64,000 nucleotides of DNA. Origin: CAWUIO01 sp963922455 (lineage in GTDB: Bacteria > Bacteroidota > Bacteroidia > Cytophagales > Microscillaceae). Below the pieces are notes generated by a model. It was not told the origin of the DNA, did not search any database, and saw nothing but the letters and a program-made list of their open reading frames with translations. Position numbers and translations under genes: made by a program. The stretch spans positions 62,001 through 126,000 of the forward strand of contig CAWUIO010000002.1 of assembly GCA_963922455.1 (NCBI GenBank), given 5' to 3'. Each line of letters opens with the position of its first letter. The first letter of the stretch is position 1. Below, in pieces: positions 16,978 to 25,407 of this stretch.

Positions 16978-17733
16978 ATGGTACGGAAGATCGGTCTTTG
17001 GCTATATTTTATATGGATTTCTTTTTGGTTTTTACTCGGATTTTTTCTGCTATTCCCCTTCTTTTGGCTGATTATCCAACGTAAATCCTGGCACCGCTTT
17101 TATTACCCCTTATCCAAAGCCTGGGCCCAGATGTTTTACTTTATGGTGGCCATTCCTGTAAAAAGACATTGGCATTTTAGCCCCTCCAAAAAGCAGAAAT
17201 ACATCTATTGTCCTAACCATTTTTCCTACATGGACATTCCATTGCTTACCTTGACCATGCCCTCTTTTTTTGTCTTTGTGGGCCTGCACGATTTGGAAAA
17301 AATCCCCCTCTTTGGTTATATGTACCGCAATATACACATCACCGTAGACCGGAGCAGTATGAAAGACCGCTACGCCACCTACCGTAAATCTAAAGAAGCG
17401 TTGGAGGCCGGCAAAAACTTACTCATCTTTCCCGAAGGAGGCATCTGGACGAAAGACTTCCCCGCCTTATCTCCCTTCAAAGATGGGCCCTTTCGCATTG
17501 CCATTGAGCAGCAAATCCCCCTCGTACCGGTGACGATCCCCTACAATTGGAAATTACTCCCGGTATTTGATGTGAAACGCTTGCAGTGGCACCGGCAAGA
17601 GATTATTTTTCACCCACCCATCGAGACCCAAGGCATGGATCTCAAAGACCTGAGCCAACTAAAAGCCCAGACCTACGCTATTATTGACAATCAATTGAAG
17701 ACTTATTTCCCAGATACAAAAGTGCCTGATTAG
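16978..17733 (+). CDS. 1-acyl-sn-glycerol-3-phosphate acyltransferase family protein
   Basis: A 251-residue PlsC-type acyltransferase with one N-terminal hydrophobic anchor of about 30 residues. The HX4D motif is 'NHFSYMDIP', the glycerol-phosphate motif is 'LIFPEGGIWTKD', and 'VPVTIPYNWKLLP' is block IV. This is the standard size for the enzyme that acylates lysophosphatidic acid at position 2. Its start faces that of the longer PlsC-like gene, so the two may share a regulatory region. Which is the main PlsC is not clear. Confidence 0.88.
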   Translation: MVRKIGLWLYFIWISFWFLLGFFLLFPFFWLIIQRKSWHRFYYPLSKAWAQMFYFMVAIPVKRHWHFSPSKKQKYIYCPNHFSYMDIPLLTLTMPSFFVFVGLHDLEKIPLFGYMYRNIHITVDRSSMKDRYATYRKSKEALEAGKNLLIFPEGGIWTKDFPALSPFKDGPFRIAIEQQIPLVPVTIPYNWKLLPVFDVKRLQWHRQEIIFHPPIETQGMDLKDLSQLKAQTYAIIDNQLKTYFPDTKVPD

Positions 17734-17774
17734 GGTTCTGACACGATAATAATTAATCAATTCTTCCTGTTCTT

Positions 17775-18464
17775 ATGCCTACACTACCCGAAATTTCCTT
17801 AACTTTTCTTGGTGACTTGCGCGAAAATAATGAGCGTGAGTGGTTTAATGCCCGCAAAGACCAATACGAGACCGCCCGCCAGGGGGTGATGGACTTTGTG
17901 GATTCCTTAATTTTGGAGATGAATAGGCAAGATGTACTGGAAACCGAATCGGGCAAAAAAGCCCTATATCGCATTTACCGGGACATTCGTTTTTCTAAAG
18001 ATAAACGGCCCTATAAAGAGCATTGGGCCGTGAGTTTAAAACGCGCTGGCGAAGAACGCCGGGGCAGCTATTGGCTCAAAATTTCTCCCGGCGATACGGG
18101 GGCCGGAGGAGGATTTTATGGCCCCAACTCAGATGATTTATGGCGTATTCGTGAGGAGTTTGCCCGAGATGATGAGCCTATGCGGGCCCTCATGGGTCAT
18201 CCTGACTTCAAAAGCAGCTTTGGAGAGATATTGGGGGAGAAAGTGAAAACTGCTCCCAAAGGTTTTAAAAAGGATCATCCGGCCATTGACCTCATTCGGT
18301 ATAAGCAATTTTATGTATTCCGTCCGTTTAGTGATGAGGAAGCTCAAGCCGAAGATTTTTTAGAAAAAGTAGTGGAGACGTATCAGCATATCCGCCCGTT
18401 TTTTGACTATATGACCCGAATTTTGACCACCAACTTAGATGGAGAAAGCTTACTCGATAGATAA
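17775..18464 (+). CDS. DUF2461 family protein
   Basis: A 229-residue cytoplasmic protein matching the DUF2461 family. The opening 'FLGDLRENNEREWFNARKDQYE', the 'RIYRDIRFSKDKRPYKEHWA' core and the 'YWLKISPGDTGAGGGFYGP' segment are its hallmarks. Family function is unknown. It follows the small acyltransferase by 41 bases and may be co-transcribed. Repeat copy 5 starts 9 bases after the stop, in the same direction. Confidence 0.9.
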   Translation: MPTLPEISLTFLGDLRENNEREWFNARKDQYETARQGVMDFVDSLILEMNRQDVLETESGKKALYRIYRDIRFSKDKRPYKEHWAVSLKRAGEERRGSYWLKISPGDTGAGGGFYGPNSDDLWRIREEFARDDEPMRALMGHPDFKSSFGEILGEKVKTAPKGFKKDHPAIDLIRYKQFYVFRPFSDEEAQAEDFLEKVVETYQHIRPFFDYMTRILTTNLDGESLLDR

Positions 18465-18473
18465 AGCTAGCTT

Positions 18474-18603
18474 GGGGCTGTCCCCGGCGCTGCCCTTTGG
18501 TGCTTAAATCAAGGGAGGTGCCGCCGGGGTCGGGCTATCGCTACTCGCCGGCTAACCCGCCAAGCAGCGACGGGCTCAAACAGGCCGCTCTATCCCTCAG
18601 CCA
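18474..18603 (+). repeat. Dispersed structured repeat, copy 5 (subtype B)
   Basis: A 130-bp element. Ends GGCTG/CAGCC pair. Hairpin arms are CCCCGGCG and CGCCGGGG. Stem 2 pairs at four of five positions. It lies 9 nt after the DUF2461 stop and is co-oriented; the next gene is in the same direction, so the assignment is unambiguous. Confidence 0.92.
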
Positions 18604-18712
18604 ATCAAAAAGAATAAGCAATACATTTGGAATTTTCCCGAAAATGGCTACCTTTGAATAGAAGATAGTATGTAATACATAGTAGTGAACCCCCAACATA
18701 ATTATTATCGAT

Positions 18713-18958
18713 ATGGAACACGTAGTTGGATTGGTTGCCGTTGCCGGTTTTTTAGGAATTCCCTTAGCGGCCATTATTGGATCTTACATCATTAAATACA
18801 AAAAGCTACAGATGATGGAAAAGAAAGGGCCCAGCACCGAAGATGCCCGCATGCTCAAAGCCATCATCAAGGAGAATGTAGAACTCCGTCAGCGCGTAGC
18901 TAACTTAGAAGAAATTGTGACAGGGAATGAGCAATTGCTCAATACGCACAATCACTAA
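18713..18958 (+). CDS. Small membrane protein with coiled-coil tail
   Basis: An 81-residue protein with one N-terminal transmembrane helix (residues about 5-27), a basic stop-transfer 'KYKKLQ', and a heptad-like coiled coil ('AIIKENVELRQRVANLEEIV'). The layout is that of PspB-like proteins, though homology to PspB is not certain. Its last four bases overlap the stop of the converging NAD-kinase-like gene. It probably acts as a small membrane anchor or partner; nothing more can be said. Confidence 0.7.
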   Translation: MEHVVGLVAVAGFLGIPLAAIIGSYIIKYKKLQMMEKKGPSTEDARMLKAIIKENVELRQRVANLEEIVTGNEQLLNTHNH

Positions 18959-19986
18959 TCGGGTATGACCAGTTCGGCTCTTTCGGGGGCTAAGCCAATA
19001 CGGGCTATAGACCCCGAGTTGAATTGTATCCGGTCGGCCAAGACGCCATCACTAAAAATCACCCCATTTTGAGGCATCAAAGACTCAATCACGAGTTCGT
19101 TGCCCTCTTGTACTATTCCTGCGCCTACTTTAATTTGAGAGGTTTTGCTTAAAAAAGGCTCTCGCACGATAAAGACCAATTGCCTACTGGCCCAATCTTG
19201 AACAAAGCCTTGGGTTATATGAGCTTGCCCAAAAGTGGCCTGAATACAATTAGCCATATTAAAAAGGGAACTTAGCCACCCAGTGGAGCCGGCTCCCGTG
19301 GAAATAATGATCCCGCTGGAGGAATGGTTTTCGGTCAGGCCCTGGTGGGTGATCTGGTAACGGGCCGAGGTGTGCGATTCGGTCCCGATAAAGAAATCAT
19401 TAAAGGCGAGAAGTCTCTGGCCATCATCCAGCATAACCTCTCCCAAGGTAACATGCCGGGCCGTATATTTTCTCAGTACTACTTTTTGTAAATAGGGCTG
19501 AAAGTTTTCTGGCTCAAAAGGCAAGAGTACCCCATCAAAACGGGTGACATCTGGGTTAATGGCCAAGATGGGGTTTTGGGTAACGTATTTGGCAACATTG
19601 GCTACCAAGCCATCCCGCCCAATCACCAAAATGATGTCTTGGGGGCCAAACATATAACTAGGTACGTGTTCGCTCTCGATGGTCACCGTTTTGAGTATCT
19701 GACTAGATTTGCGGCTCACTTCTTGGATCACGGCATGGTAGCGATCGTGGGCATCCTCAAAATCTGACATTTCTCCGGAACCTACTTGATCTAGCAGGGC
19801 TTCTTTGTTGGAAGCAATCGATGCCTGGATTTTGGAAGAGAGAAAACTTTTCTTAGATTTTATATTTTCCCTCTGCCGCTTTATATAAAAACTGGCTTGG
19901 CTCATCGTATTGAAGCGCTTTTTGAGCTCTTCCATCTTGGTTTGGCTGCGCACTATGATGGCCTTGGCCTGTTGACTGGATTGCAT
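18955..19986 (-). CDS. NAD-kinase-like protein with altered GGDG motif
   Basis: A 343-residue protein. The N-terminal third is charged and helical. From about residue 110 the sequence follows the NAD kinase/diacylglycerol kinase fold: 'DIILVIGRDGLVANVAKYV' replaces the usual GGDG, 'FNDFFIG' stands where NE/D is expected, and 'STGAGSTGWLSSLF' is a clear match to the GxGSTG(W) phosphate-binding motif. The Gly-to-Arg change in the ATP-binding loop could alter or abolish kinase activity. It follows an SPFH-domain gene by 20 bases in the same direction, so the two form an operon. A true NAD kinase should exist elsewhere. Confidence 0.8.
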   Translation of the reverse strand: MQSSQQAKAIIVRSQTKMEELKKRFNTMSQASFYIKRQRENIKSKKSFLSSKIQASIASNKEALLDQVGSGEMSDFEDAHDRYHAVIQEVSRKSSQILKTVTIESEHVPSYMFGPQDIILVIGRDGLVANVAKYVTQNPILAINPDVTRFDGVLLPFEPENFQPYLQKVVLRKYTARHVTLGEVMLDDGQRLLAFNDFFIGTESHTSARYQITHQGLTENHSSSGIIISTGAGSTGWLSSLFNMANCIQATFGQAHITQGFVQDWASRQLVFIVREPFLSKTSQIKVGAGIVQEGNELVIESLMPQNGVIFSDGVLADRIQFNSGSIARIGLAPERAELVIPD

Positions 19987-20006
19987 GGGTATGTAGTTTT
20001 AAGGCA

Positions 20007-21029
20007 TTATTCGGCACTTTCTTCACTCTGTACAAGCGTGTTGAGCAGGTCAGGGCTGATGTTGAGATGATTAATTTTATCCACATTTTCGGATAATTCC
20101 CGGAAGGCGAGGGCGATATTGGCCCGGGCATCTCCACCTTTTTGGTGAATAGCCATAAGCTTTTTCCAATCGAAGTCTTTGTAGGGCTTGAGGCTTACTT
20201 CCAAACTGTAGGCTTGGGCATCGGCTTCTTTGCGCTGGTTGGACACTTTGAGATCGATGAGCTGTTGTTTTTGTTCTTCCAGTGCGATGTTGGCCTCCAT
20301 TTTCATTTCCCGGATTTGCCTTTCATTTTCTTGATTGAGGACTTTGGTTTCCATTTTCTTTTCCAGGATTTCCTTTTTCTTTTCTTCCACGGCAATCTCC
20401 GTGTTTAATTCACTCTCTTTGATGATGCGTTCCTGTTCTACGGCAAAGTTTCGCCGCTCATAGGTGGCCTGATCGGCTTTTTGCTGAAGGGCTTCCCGGG
20501 TTTCGGCTTCTAGGGCCCTTTCCATTTCCGGGTTAGCTTTGACGGAGGTAACGTTCACGCTGAGGGGTTCAATACCTAAGATTCTAACGGCTTCGGAATT
20601 CCGTATTCCTTCAAAGATAGCTTCTTCAATTTGCTTGGCACTACGGATGGCCTGCTCCAAGTGAAGGCTGTGAATCAGGCTACTGGTAGCGGTTTGGGCT
20701 TCATTGCTCAAACGCTGTGGGATCTTATCAAAGTCGTTTTTTTTATAATTTCCCTTGGTGTTTACACTAAAGTCCAAGGTTTCGGCGAGTTGCTGGGGGT
20801 TGGTAACCTGGTAGGTAATCTGTCCCTGAATGGCTACCGTCTGATAGTCGGCGGTAGATTCATTAAAAACGAAGGGGATGTCATTACTGGCCACAGGGAT
20901 CGCTACGATACTGGATTTGGGGGCAAAGTAGAAAAAAGCCAGTCCGCGACCTTCCTTGCTGAGTTTTCCGTTGACGTAATGCATTACGTAGGTCATTGCG
21001 TCAAATTTGATGTACTTAATTCCTAACAT
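20007..21029 (-). CDS. SPFH/band-7 domain protein
   Basis: A 340-residue protein of the stomatin/prohibitin/flotillin class. The N-terminal half (about 20-180) is the SPFH domain ('VAIQGQITYQVTNPQQLAETL...ILGIEPLSVNVTSVKANPEMERALEAETREALQQKA'). It is followed by a long Glu/Lys-rich coiled coil (about 180-280) and a short helical tail. Unlike most family members it has no N-terminal transmembrane helix or signal peptide, so it is either cytoplasmic or peripherally attached. It is the first gene of a pair with the NAD-kinase-like protein. Confidence 0.88.
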   Translation of the reverse strand: MLGIKYIKFDAMTYVMHYVNGKLSKEGRGLAFFYFAPKSSIVAIPVASNDIPFVFNESTADYQTVAIQGQITYQVTNPQQLAETLDFSVNTKGNYKKNDFDKIPQRLSNEAQTATSSLIHSLHLEQAIRSAKQIEEAIFEGIRNSEAVRILGIEPLSVNVTSVKANPEMERALEAETREALQQKADQATYERRNFAVEQERIIKESELNTEIAVEEKKKEILEKKMETKVLNQENERQIREMKMEANIALEEQKQQLIDLKVSNQRKEADAQAYSLEVSLKPYKDFDWKKLMAIHQKGGDARANIALAFRELSENVDKINHLNISPDLLNTLVQSEESAE

Positions 21030-21221
21030 AAGGGTAGGGGATAAGGTGATAGGATAAGAAATAGCTATTAAGACACGTTTGTGCCTTGTTTTTTACTGCA
21101 ACGAAAGCTTTATTTTCGGGTTTAAAGTACCTATAATTTCATATACCGAAAAACATAAAACTTGTTACAATCTTTCAAGGACATATTTTTGGGTGATAAC
21201 CTAGTTTGCGTAATAATTCTA

Positions 21222-21341
21222 ATGGATGCAAAGTACCCTATTTTTTTGGTTACCATGATTCATCAATCCTTGAAACATCAAGACCCTATCATACCAAGGT
21301 ATCATATTCAAGCCGATGCTTGGGATTCCTTGAGAGTATAG
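21222..21341 (+). CDS. Possible 39-residue small ORF
   Basis: An ATG-initiated frame encoding 39 residues with protein-like composition ('DPIIPRYHIQADAWDSLRV' at the end). There is no clear ribosome site and no recognised family. It sits between the SPFH promoter region and repeat copy 6, just ahead of the repeat but pointing the other way. It may be a relic or chance. Confidence 0.2.
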   Translation: MDAKYPIFLVTMIHQSLKHQDPIIPRYHIQADAWDSLRV

Positions 21342-21355
21342 GTCATTCTTCCCTT

Positions 21356-21485
21356 GGCTTAGGGATGGAGCGGCATGTTTGAGCTCGTATTGGGCTGCGG
21401 GTAAAGGCAGCGAGTAGCGAGAGCCCGGCCCGCGCCGGCACTTCACTTGATAGGGAAAACTATTTTTGAGGCGCGGGCAAGCCCC
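21356..21485 (-). repeat. Dispersed structured repeat, copy 6 (subtype A)
   Basis: A 130-bp element. Ends GGCTT/AAGCC pair. Hairpin arms are CCCGCGCC and GGCGCGGG. Stem 2 is CTCG/CGAG. It starts 8 nt after the methyltransferase stop on the minus strand and is co-oriented and unambiguous. Confidence 0.92.
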
Positions 21486-21493
21486 CCGGAACA

Positions 21494-22525
21494 TTAGTTA
21501 GAGCTTTTTGTATTTTGGGCGCGTTGTCTCTGATAGAGCAAGACTGAAGAATCACTCAAGGGTTTGTCGAGGAGTAATTCTAGCCGGGTTTGGGCTATTT
21601 TGAAGTATTTGGGCTCGATCTCATAGCCCCAAAATTGGCGATCGGAGTCTACACAGGCGATCCCGGTACTACCACTCCCCATAAAAGGGTCAAGCACGGT
21701 TTGCCCAGGAAAACTCACCAATCTCACTAAATGATACATCAAGTCTACAGGTTTGAGGGTAGGGTGATCATTAAAAGCTTCGGCGTGCTGGCGCACTTTG
21801 GGGATTACAAAAAACTTATCGTAGGTATCCTGATGGGCTTCACTTCGGATGATATTGGAGGCTACCCGTCCTTTGGGATGCGGGTTGTGCCCCACGTTTT
21901 TCTCACCGGGAGCGTAGGGGATGCGGGTTTCTTCCAAGTTGAGCGCTCCGGTTCCAAATTTGAGTATATTTTCGGCCACAGTCAAACCTGTTTGCAAGGG
22001 CTTTTGTACCATCAAAATGGGCTCATAAGCCGGTTTTAGCCCCAAACCGGCCCCGTCGTACTGCTTACCTTGGGGAGAAGCGGGTCTTTTTTTAGATTTT
22101 TTACGGGTATGGGTATAGCTGGGCGCCCCTCCTTTTTGGTAACCTTGCACATACTGATACGTGCCAATTTCTTCGCTGGGTATGCCTAGAATTTTATCAA
22201 TAGACAGGCCCACGTTTCTACTTTTGGGCATCCCGTTTAGGTAGACCCACTGCAATACATCACGTATAAGAAAGCCTTGATCTTCCAGTTGTACCAGGAG
22301 GCGGTGCATCAGGCGAACCGAAGAAAAGATGAGTGCATAACTTCCTGGTTTGAGTACCCGGTAGGCATCCTGCCAGATTTTAGGGTCGGGCAAGTCTTTG
22401 TCCCAGTAATGGGCCTGATAACTAATACCGTAAGGAGGATCGCTTACCAGGGCGTGAATCGATTCCTTAGGCAGTTCACGGAGACCGTAGCAATCCCGGT
22501 TATATATATGATAGGCTTGGGACAT
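21494..22525 (-). CDS. Solitary DNA N6-adenine/N4-cytosine methyltransferase
   Basis: A 343-residue site-specific DNA methyltransferase. The catalytic motif DPPY is at 29-32 and the S-adenosylmethionine-binding motif 'DPFMGSGSTGIACVDSDRQFWGYEIEPKYF' is near the C-terminus. This order, with catalysis first and cofactor second, is the beta class. The middle contains the presumed target-recognition region ('KKRPASPQGKQYDGAGLGLKP'). No restriction endonuclease, specificity subunit or mobility gene lies nearby, so it may be an epigenetic or phage-derived orphan. The methylated base and site cannot be told from sequence. Confidence 0.9.
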   Translation of the reverse strand: MSQAYHIYNRDCYGLRELPKESIHALVSDPPYGISYQAHYWDKDLPDPKIWQDAYRVLKPGSYALIFSSVRLMHRLLVQLEDQGFLIRDVLQWVYLNGMPKSRNVGLSIDKILGIPSEEIGTYQYVQGYQKGGAPSYTHTRKKSKKRPASPQGKQYDGAGLGLKPAYEPILMVQKPLQTGLTVAENILKFGTGALNLEETRIPYAPGEKNVGHNPHPKGRVASNIIRSEAHQDTYDKFFVIPKVRQHAEAFNDHPTLKPVDLMYHLVRLVSFPGQTVLDPFMGSGSTGIACVDSDRQFWGYEIEPKYFKIAQTRLELLLDKPLSDSSVLLYQRQRAQNTKSSN

Positions 22526-22645
22526 GGATTTGTATTTAGTGCATGTAGCTCATGCTGAGGGCTTTTTGCCGAGCTCGATCCATAAATTTAGCCATTCCTA
22601 TCGAAAAACCAAAAAAATTAGCAAGCAATCCTGAAGGCTAGTGGC

Positions 22646-23131
22646 TTAGTTCTCGATAACTTCCTTGACCAATCCCTGGAGCAATCCTTTCATTTTTTGT
22701 ACCACGGTCTGGCATTTTTCGCTCTCAAGCTTGAAGGTTTTGGTATAAAAGGAGGGTTTGAGATAACCTATCTGGGTAAGCCCGCTTTGGTCTTCCCAAA
22801 CTAAAACCTTAAGGGGGAGTACCGCGCCAATCCTTGGGTCACATTGCATTAAAACGGTTCCGGCCTTGGGGTTTCCAAAAATAATTACCCGGGTTTCGCG
22901 GAGCTCAAGTCCGGCATTTTTGGCTTGGACATCATGCTTAATAGTGGAGAAGATCGTCAGCCCTTTTTCTTGGATCGTATTTTGAATCATCTCAACCGTC
23001 TTCACCACAGAATGTGGACTTTTTTGATTGCGGAAATGATTGTCTTGATTTTGAGAATAGGCCTGGCTAATGCTCAGGGATAAAAAAAGGAATAGACTTC
23101 CCAGATAGAATAGTGAAGTAGCAGTACGCAT
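22646..23131 (-). CDS. Exported DUF302 protein
   Basis: A 161-residue protein with a clear signal peptide ('SLFLFLSLSISQAYSQ'). The mature domain matches DUF302: 'VEMIQNTIQEKGLTIFSTIKHDVQAKNAGLELRETRVIIFGNPKAGTVLMQCDPRIGAVLPLKVLVWED'. Members are small periplasmic proteins of unknown function, some linked to sulfur or metal stress. It is preceded by uppP on the same strand, 73 bases away, and may be its co-transcript. Confidence 0.88.
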   Translation of the reverse strand: MRTATSLFYLGSLFLFLSLSISQAYSQNQDNHFRNQKSPHSVVKTVEMIQNTIQEKGLTIFSTIKHDVQAKNAGLELRETRVIIFGNPKAGTVLMQCDPRIGAVLPLKVLVWEDQSGLTQIGYLKPSFYTKTFKLESEKCQTVVQKMKGLLQGLVKEVIEN

Positions 23132-23204
23132 GTCGTAAAGGTATAGTTTACCTTGGGAACGCGGCTCAGCTCCAGAAAATTCGTCTTGGGGATAAAAATT
23201 GGAA

Positions 23205-23987
23205 TTAAACTTTGAGATCCCAGCCCAAGTAAAACAATATTAAAATGGTCAAACCCAGGACGATACGATAATAGCCAAAAGCTTTAAATCCATACTTAGT
23301 TAAAAAGCTGATAAAGAATTTGATAGCTACCATGGCTACCAAAAAAGCTACTACATTACCAAATATTAAAATACCTAGGTTTTCTGCGGTAATGGCTTGG
23401 TAATCTTTCAGAAGTTTATAGCCTGAGGCCGCAAACATGGTGGGAACGGCCAAAAAGAAAGAAAACTCAGCCGCTTGCTTACGAGACCATTTTTGTACCA
23501 TACCCCCGATAATGGTAGCGGCCGAGCGGGATACTCCAGGGATCATAGCAATACACTGGAAAAATCCGACAGCCAAGGCAGAGGGGTAGGTAACTTCTTG
23601 CTCCCCTTTGCTTTCTGCGCCAGGAAACCAGCTATCTACAAATACCAAGACGATACCTCCTAACAATAGTGAAACGGCTACCACAATGATATTTTCCAAG
23701 AGCATATCAATATATTCGCCTAAGAGGAGACCAATCACCGCTGCGGGCAGAAAAGCCACAAAAAGCTTAAAATAGAACTCAAGAGAGTTAAAAAAGCGGC
23801 GCCAATAGAGGATAACAACCGAAAGAATAGCGCCAAACTGGATGTTGACTTCATATACTTTGGTAAAAGTCAACTTATTAATATCCATCAGATAGGAAGC
23901 GATAATCATATGCCCGGTAGAGGAGATGGGTAAAAACTCAGTAATACCTTCTACCACGGCCAGGATAAATGCCTGAATGTAGTCCAT
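23205..23987 (-). CDS. uppP: Undecaprenyl-diphosphate phosphatase
   Basis: An integral membrane enzyme that dephosphorylates undecaprenyl pyrophosphate so the lipid carrier can be reused for peptidoglycan and surface polysaccharides; it also confers bacitracin tolerance. The 260 residues hold the paired BacA motifs, 'VEGITEFLPISSTGHMI' near the N-terminus and 'PGVSRSAATI' in the middle, with about eight hydrophobic segments. It is preceded by a DUF3098 gene, the usual neighbour in Bacteroidota. Confidence 0.96.
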   Translation of the reverse strand: MDYIQAFILAVVEGITEFLPISSTGHMIIASYLMDINKLTFTKVYEVNIQFGAILSVVILYWRRFFNSLEFYFKLFVAFLPAAVIGLLLGEYIDMLLENIIVVAVSLLLGGIVLVFVDSWFPGAESKGEQEVTYPSALAVGFFQCIAMIPGVSRSAATIIGGMVQKWSRKQAAEFSFFLAVPTMFAASGYKLLKDYQAITAENLGILIFGNVVAFLVAMVAIKFFISFLTKYGFKAFGYYRIVLGLTILILFYLGWDLKV

Positions 23988-24055
23988 AATTTTGAAAAGC
24001 TAGGGCAATTGTTATTATGCAAGTAGAAGTAAAGGACATCGTAGTCCTAGACTAC

Positions 24056-24289
24056 TTAGGAATTGTCAGGTGAATTAGAATCCTTTGGGGTATAGAATAT
24101 AGCCACTACCTGGATAATGTAGGCCAAGAAGACAGTCAAAGGACCCAGGGTAAGCCCCGTAGTACCAAAACCAAAGGCTTCCGAATCTAGGGTCATAAGC
24201 ATCAAACCAACAACCAATACGCCTAAGCCGGCTAGCATGATGTAGTAGTTTATTTTGCTAAAGGCGAATTTTTGCTTTTGCTCACTCAT
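24056..24289 (-). CDS. DUF3098 membrane protein
   Basis: A 77-residue protein with two transmembrane helices from the Met at 24289. The frame opens 18 codons earlier, but 'MSEQKQKFAFSKINYYIMLAGLGVLVVGLMLM' is the family's normal start. DUF3098 genes usually sit between ftsX and uppP in Bacteroidota. uppP follows here, but no ftsX lies upstream; instead a divergent TPR gene begins 310 bases away. Function is unknown; a link to cell-wall or division processes is inferred from neighbours only. Confidence 0.85.
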   Translation of the reverse strand: MSEQKQKFAFSKINYYIMLAGLGVLVVGLMLMTLDSEAFGFGTTGLTLGPLTVFLAYIIQVVAIFYTPKDSNSPDNS

Positions 24290-24477
24290 ATGAATTGAAT
24301 TTGCGATGAAGGCATTCTCATTTTGAATGCCCCAAAAGTACAAAAATCCTAGAACATACGGATGTTAAAAAAAATGAAATTTGACTAGCTTCTCAACACT
24401 TAGCCTAAGTCTTTTCGTTAAGAAAATTAAAGTCTGGGATTCTAAGTTTTACTTTTTGATAAGTTTTTTTTAAGTTT

Positions 24478-24504
24478 TTGTTAAATTTTTTATTGATATC
24501 TTTA
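24478..24504 (+). promoter_or_regulatory. Candidate promoter of the TPR gene
   Basis: TTG at 24478-24480 and TATCTTTA at 24497-24504 (seven of eight to TAnnTTTG), 16 bases apart. It lies in the very AT-rich 310-base gap between the DUF3098 and TPR genes, where I see nothing else. Confidence 0.3.
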
Positions 24505-24599
24505 GATAATTTGTAATTTAACTAAATAACCTTCCCAAATCACGGGAAAACACACACTCTAATGTTGAGCCATAACGTATCGTAAACACGAAATTTCTT

Positions 24600-25187
24600 A
24601 TGAGATTTTTCTCAAGGATTCTTCAGTATTTCCATCCAGCTAAGGAAAAAATATTTCATCTGGCCTACCAAAAACTCCAAGACGCCGATTATTCTGGAGC
24701 CATTCGGGATTTTACCCAGGCCATTGATGAAGCCCCCGTATATGAGGCCTACCATAATCGGGGGAATGCCTATTTCCAACTTGAGGAATACTCCCGAGCT
24801 TTAGATGACTTTTCAAGGGCCGTTCAAATGGATCCCGCTTCTCCCGAAGCCTACTTGGGGAAGGCCATCACCTTTACCCGTTTGGGCAAGTACTCAGAGG
24901 CCAAAGACAACTATTCGGAGGTCATCCGTTTGCGGCCTGGTCACTCCGTAGCTTACACCAATCGAGGATATTCTAGCTTAAAAATGGAAGCCTACGATCA
25001 AGCCTTAGTAGATTTTAATCAGGCTATACAGCTTGACCACCGCAATGCCCTGGCTTTTGCCAACCGGGGTACCCTTTTTCACATCATCGGAGATGAAGAT
25101 CAAGCTACCAAAGATTGGGAAAAAGCTAAAAGTTTGGGCTTTGAGGCGGCAGGTTGCGCTCCGGGTAGCTTTCCTTCGGGCGAATGA
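24600..25187 (+). CDS. Tetratricopeptide-repeat protein
   Basis: A 195-residue protein made of about four TPR units from residue 25 on, each with the A-x-x-(Y/F)-x-x-(R/A)-G-x-A-(Y/F) pattern ('AYHNRGNAYFQLEEYSRALDDFSRAVQMDP', 'AYTNRGYSSLKMEAYDQALVDFNQAIQLDH'). It has no clear signal peptide. TPR arrays are docking scaffolds, so no specific role can be given. It is monocistronic, flanked by a DUF3098 gene facing away and the OmpH-like gene 220 bases downstream. Confidence 0.88.
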   Translation: MRFFSRILQYFHPAKEKIFHLAYQKLQDADYSGAIRDFTQAIDEAPVYEAYHNRGNAYFQLEEYSRALDDFSRAVQMDPASPEAYLGKAITFTRLGKYSEAKDNYSEVIRLRPGHSVAYTNRGYSSLKMEAYDQALVDFNQAIQLDHRNALAFANRGTLFHIIGDEDQATKDWEKAKSLGFEAAGCAPGSFPSGE

Positions 25188-25407
25188 GCGGGCACTATCC
25201 GGGATCAAAAATGTAAATATCCTCCTTTTCAGCCCTATTTATACGTGTACCTCTTCTTTTAAATTAGACTAAGGAAGGCGTTTGAAATGTAATTCAGCTC
25301 CCCTTATGTGGCTTGGGAAGATTTCACTTATAGATTTATTCTCGAAAAGGAAGGGCGAATAGTACTATTTTTTTATTTTTGCCGACAATCATCAAAAAAA
25401 CGTATCT

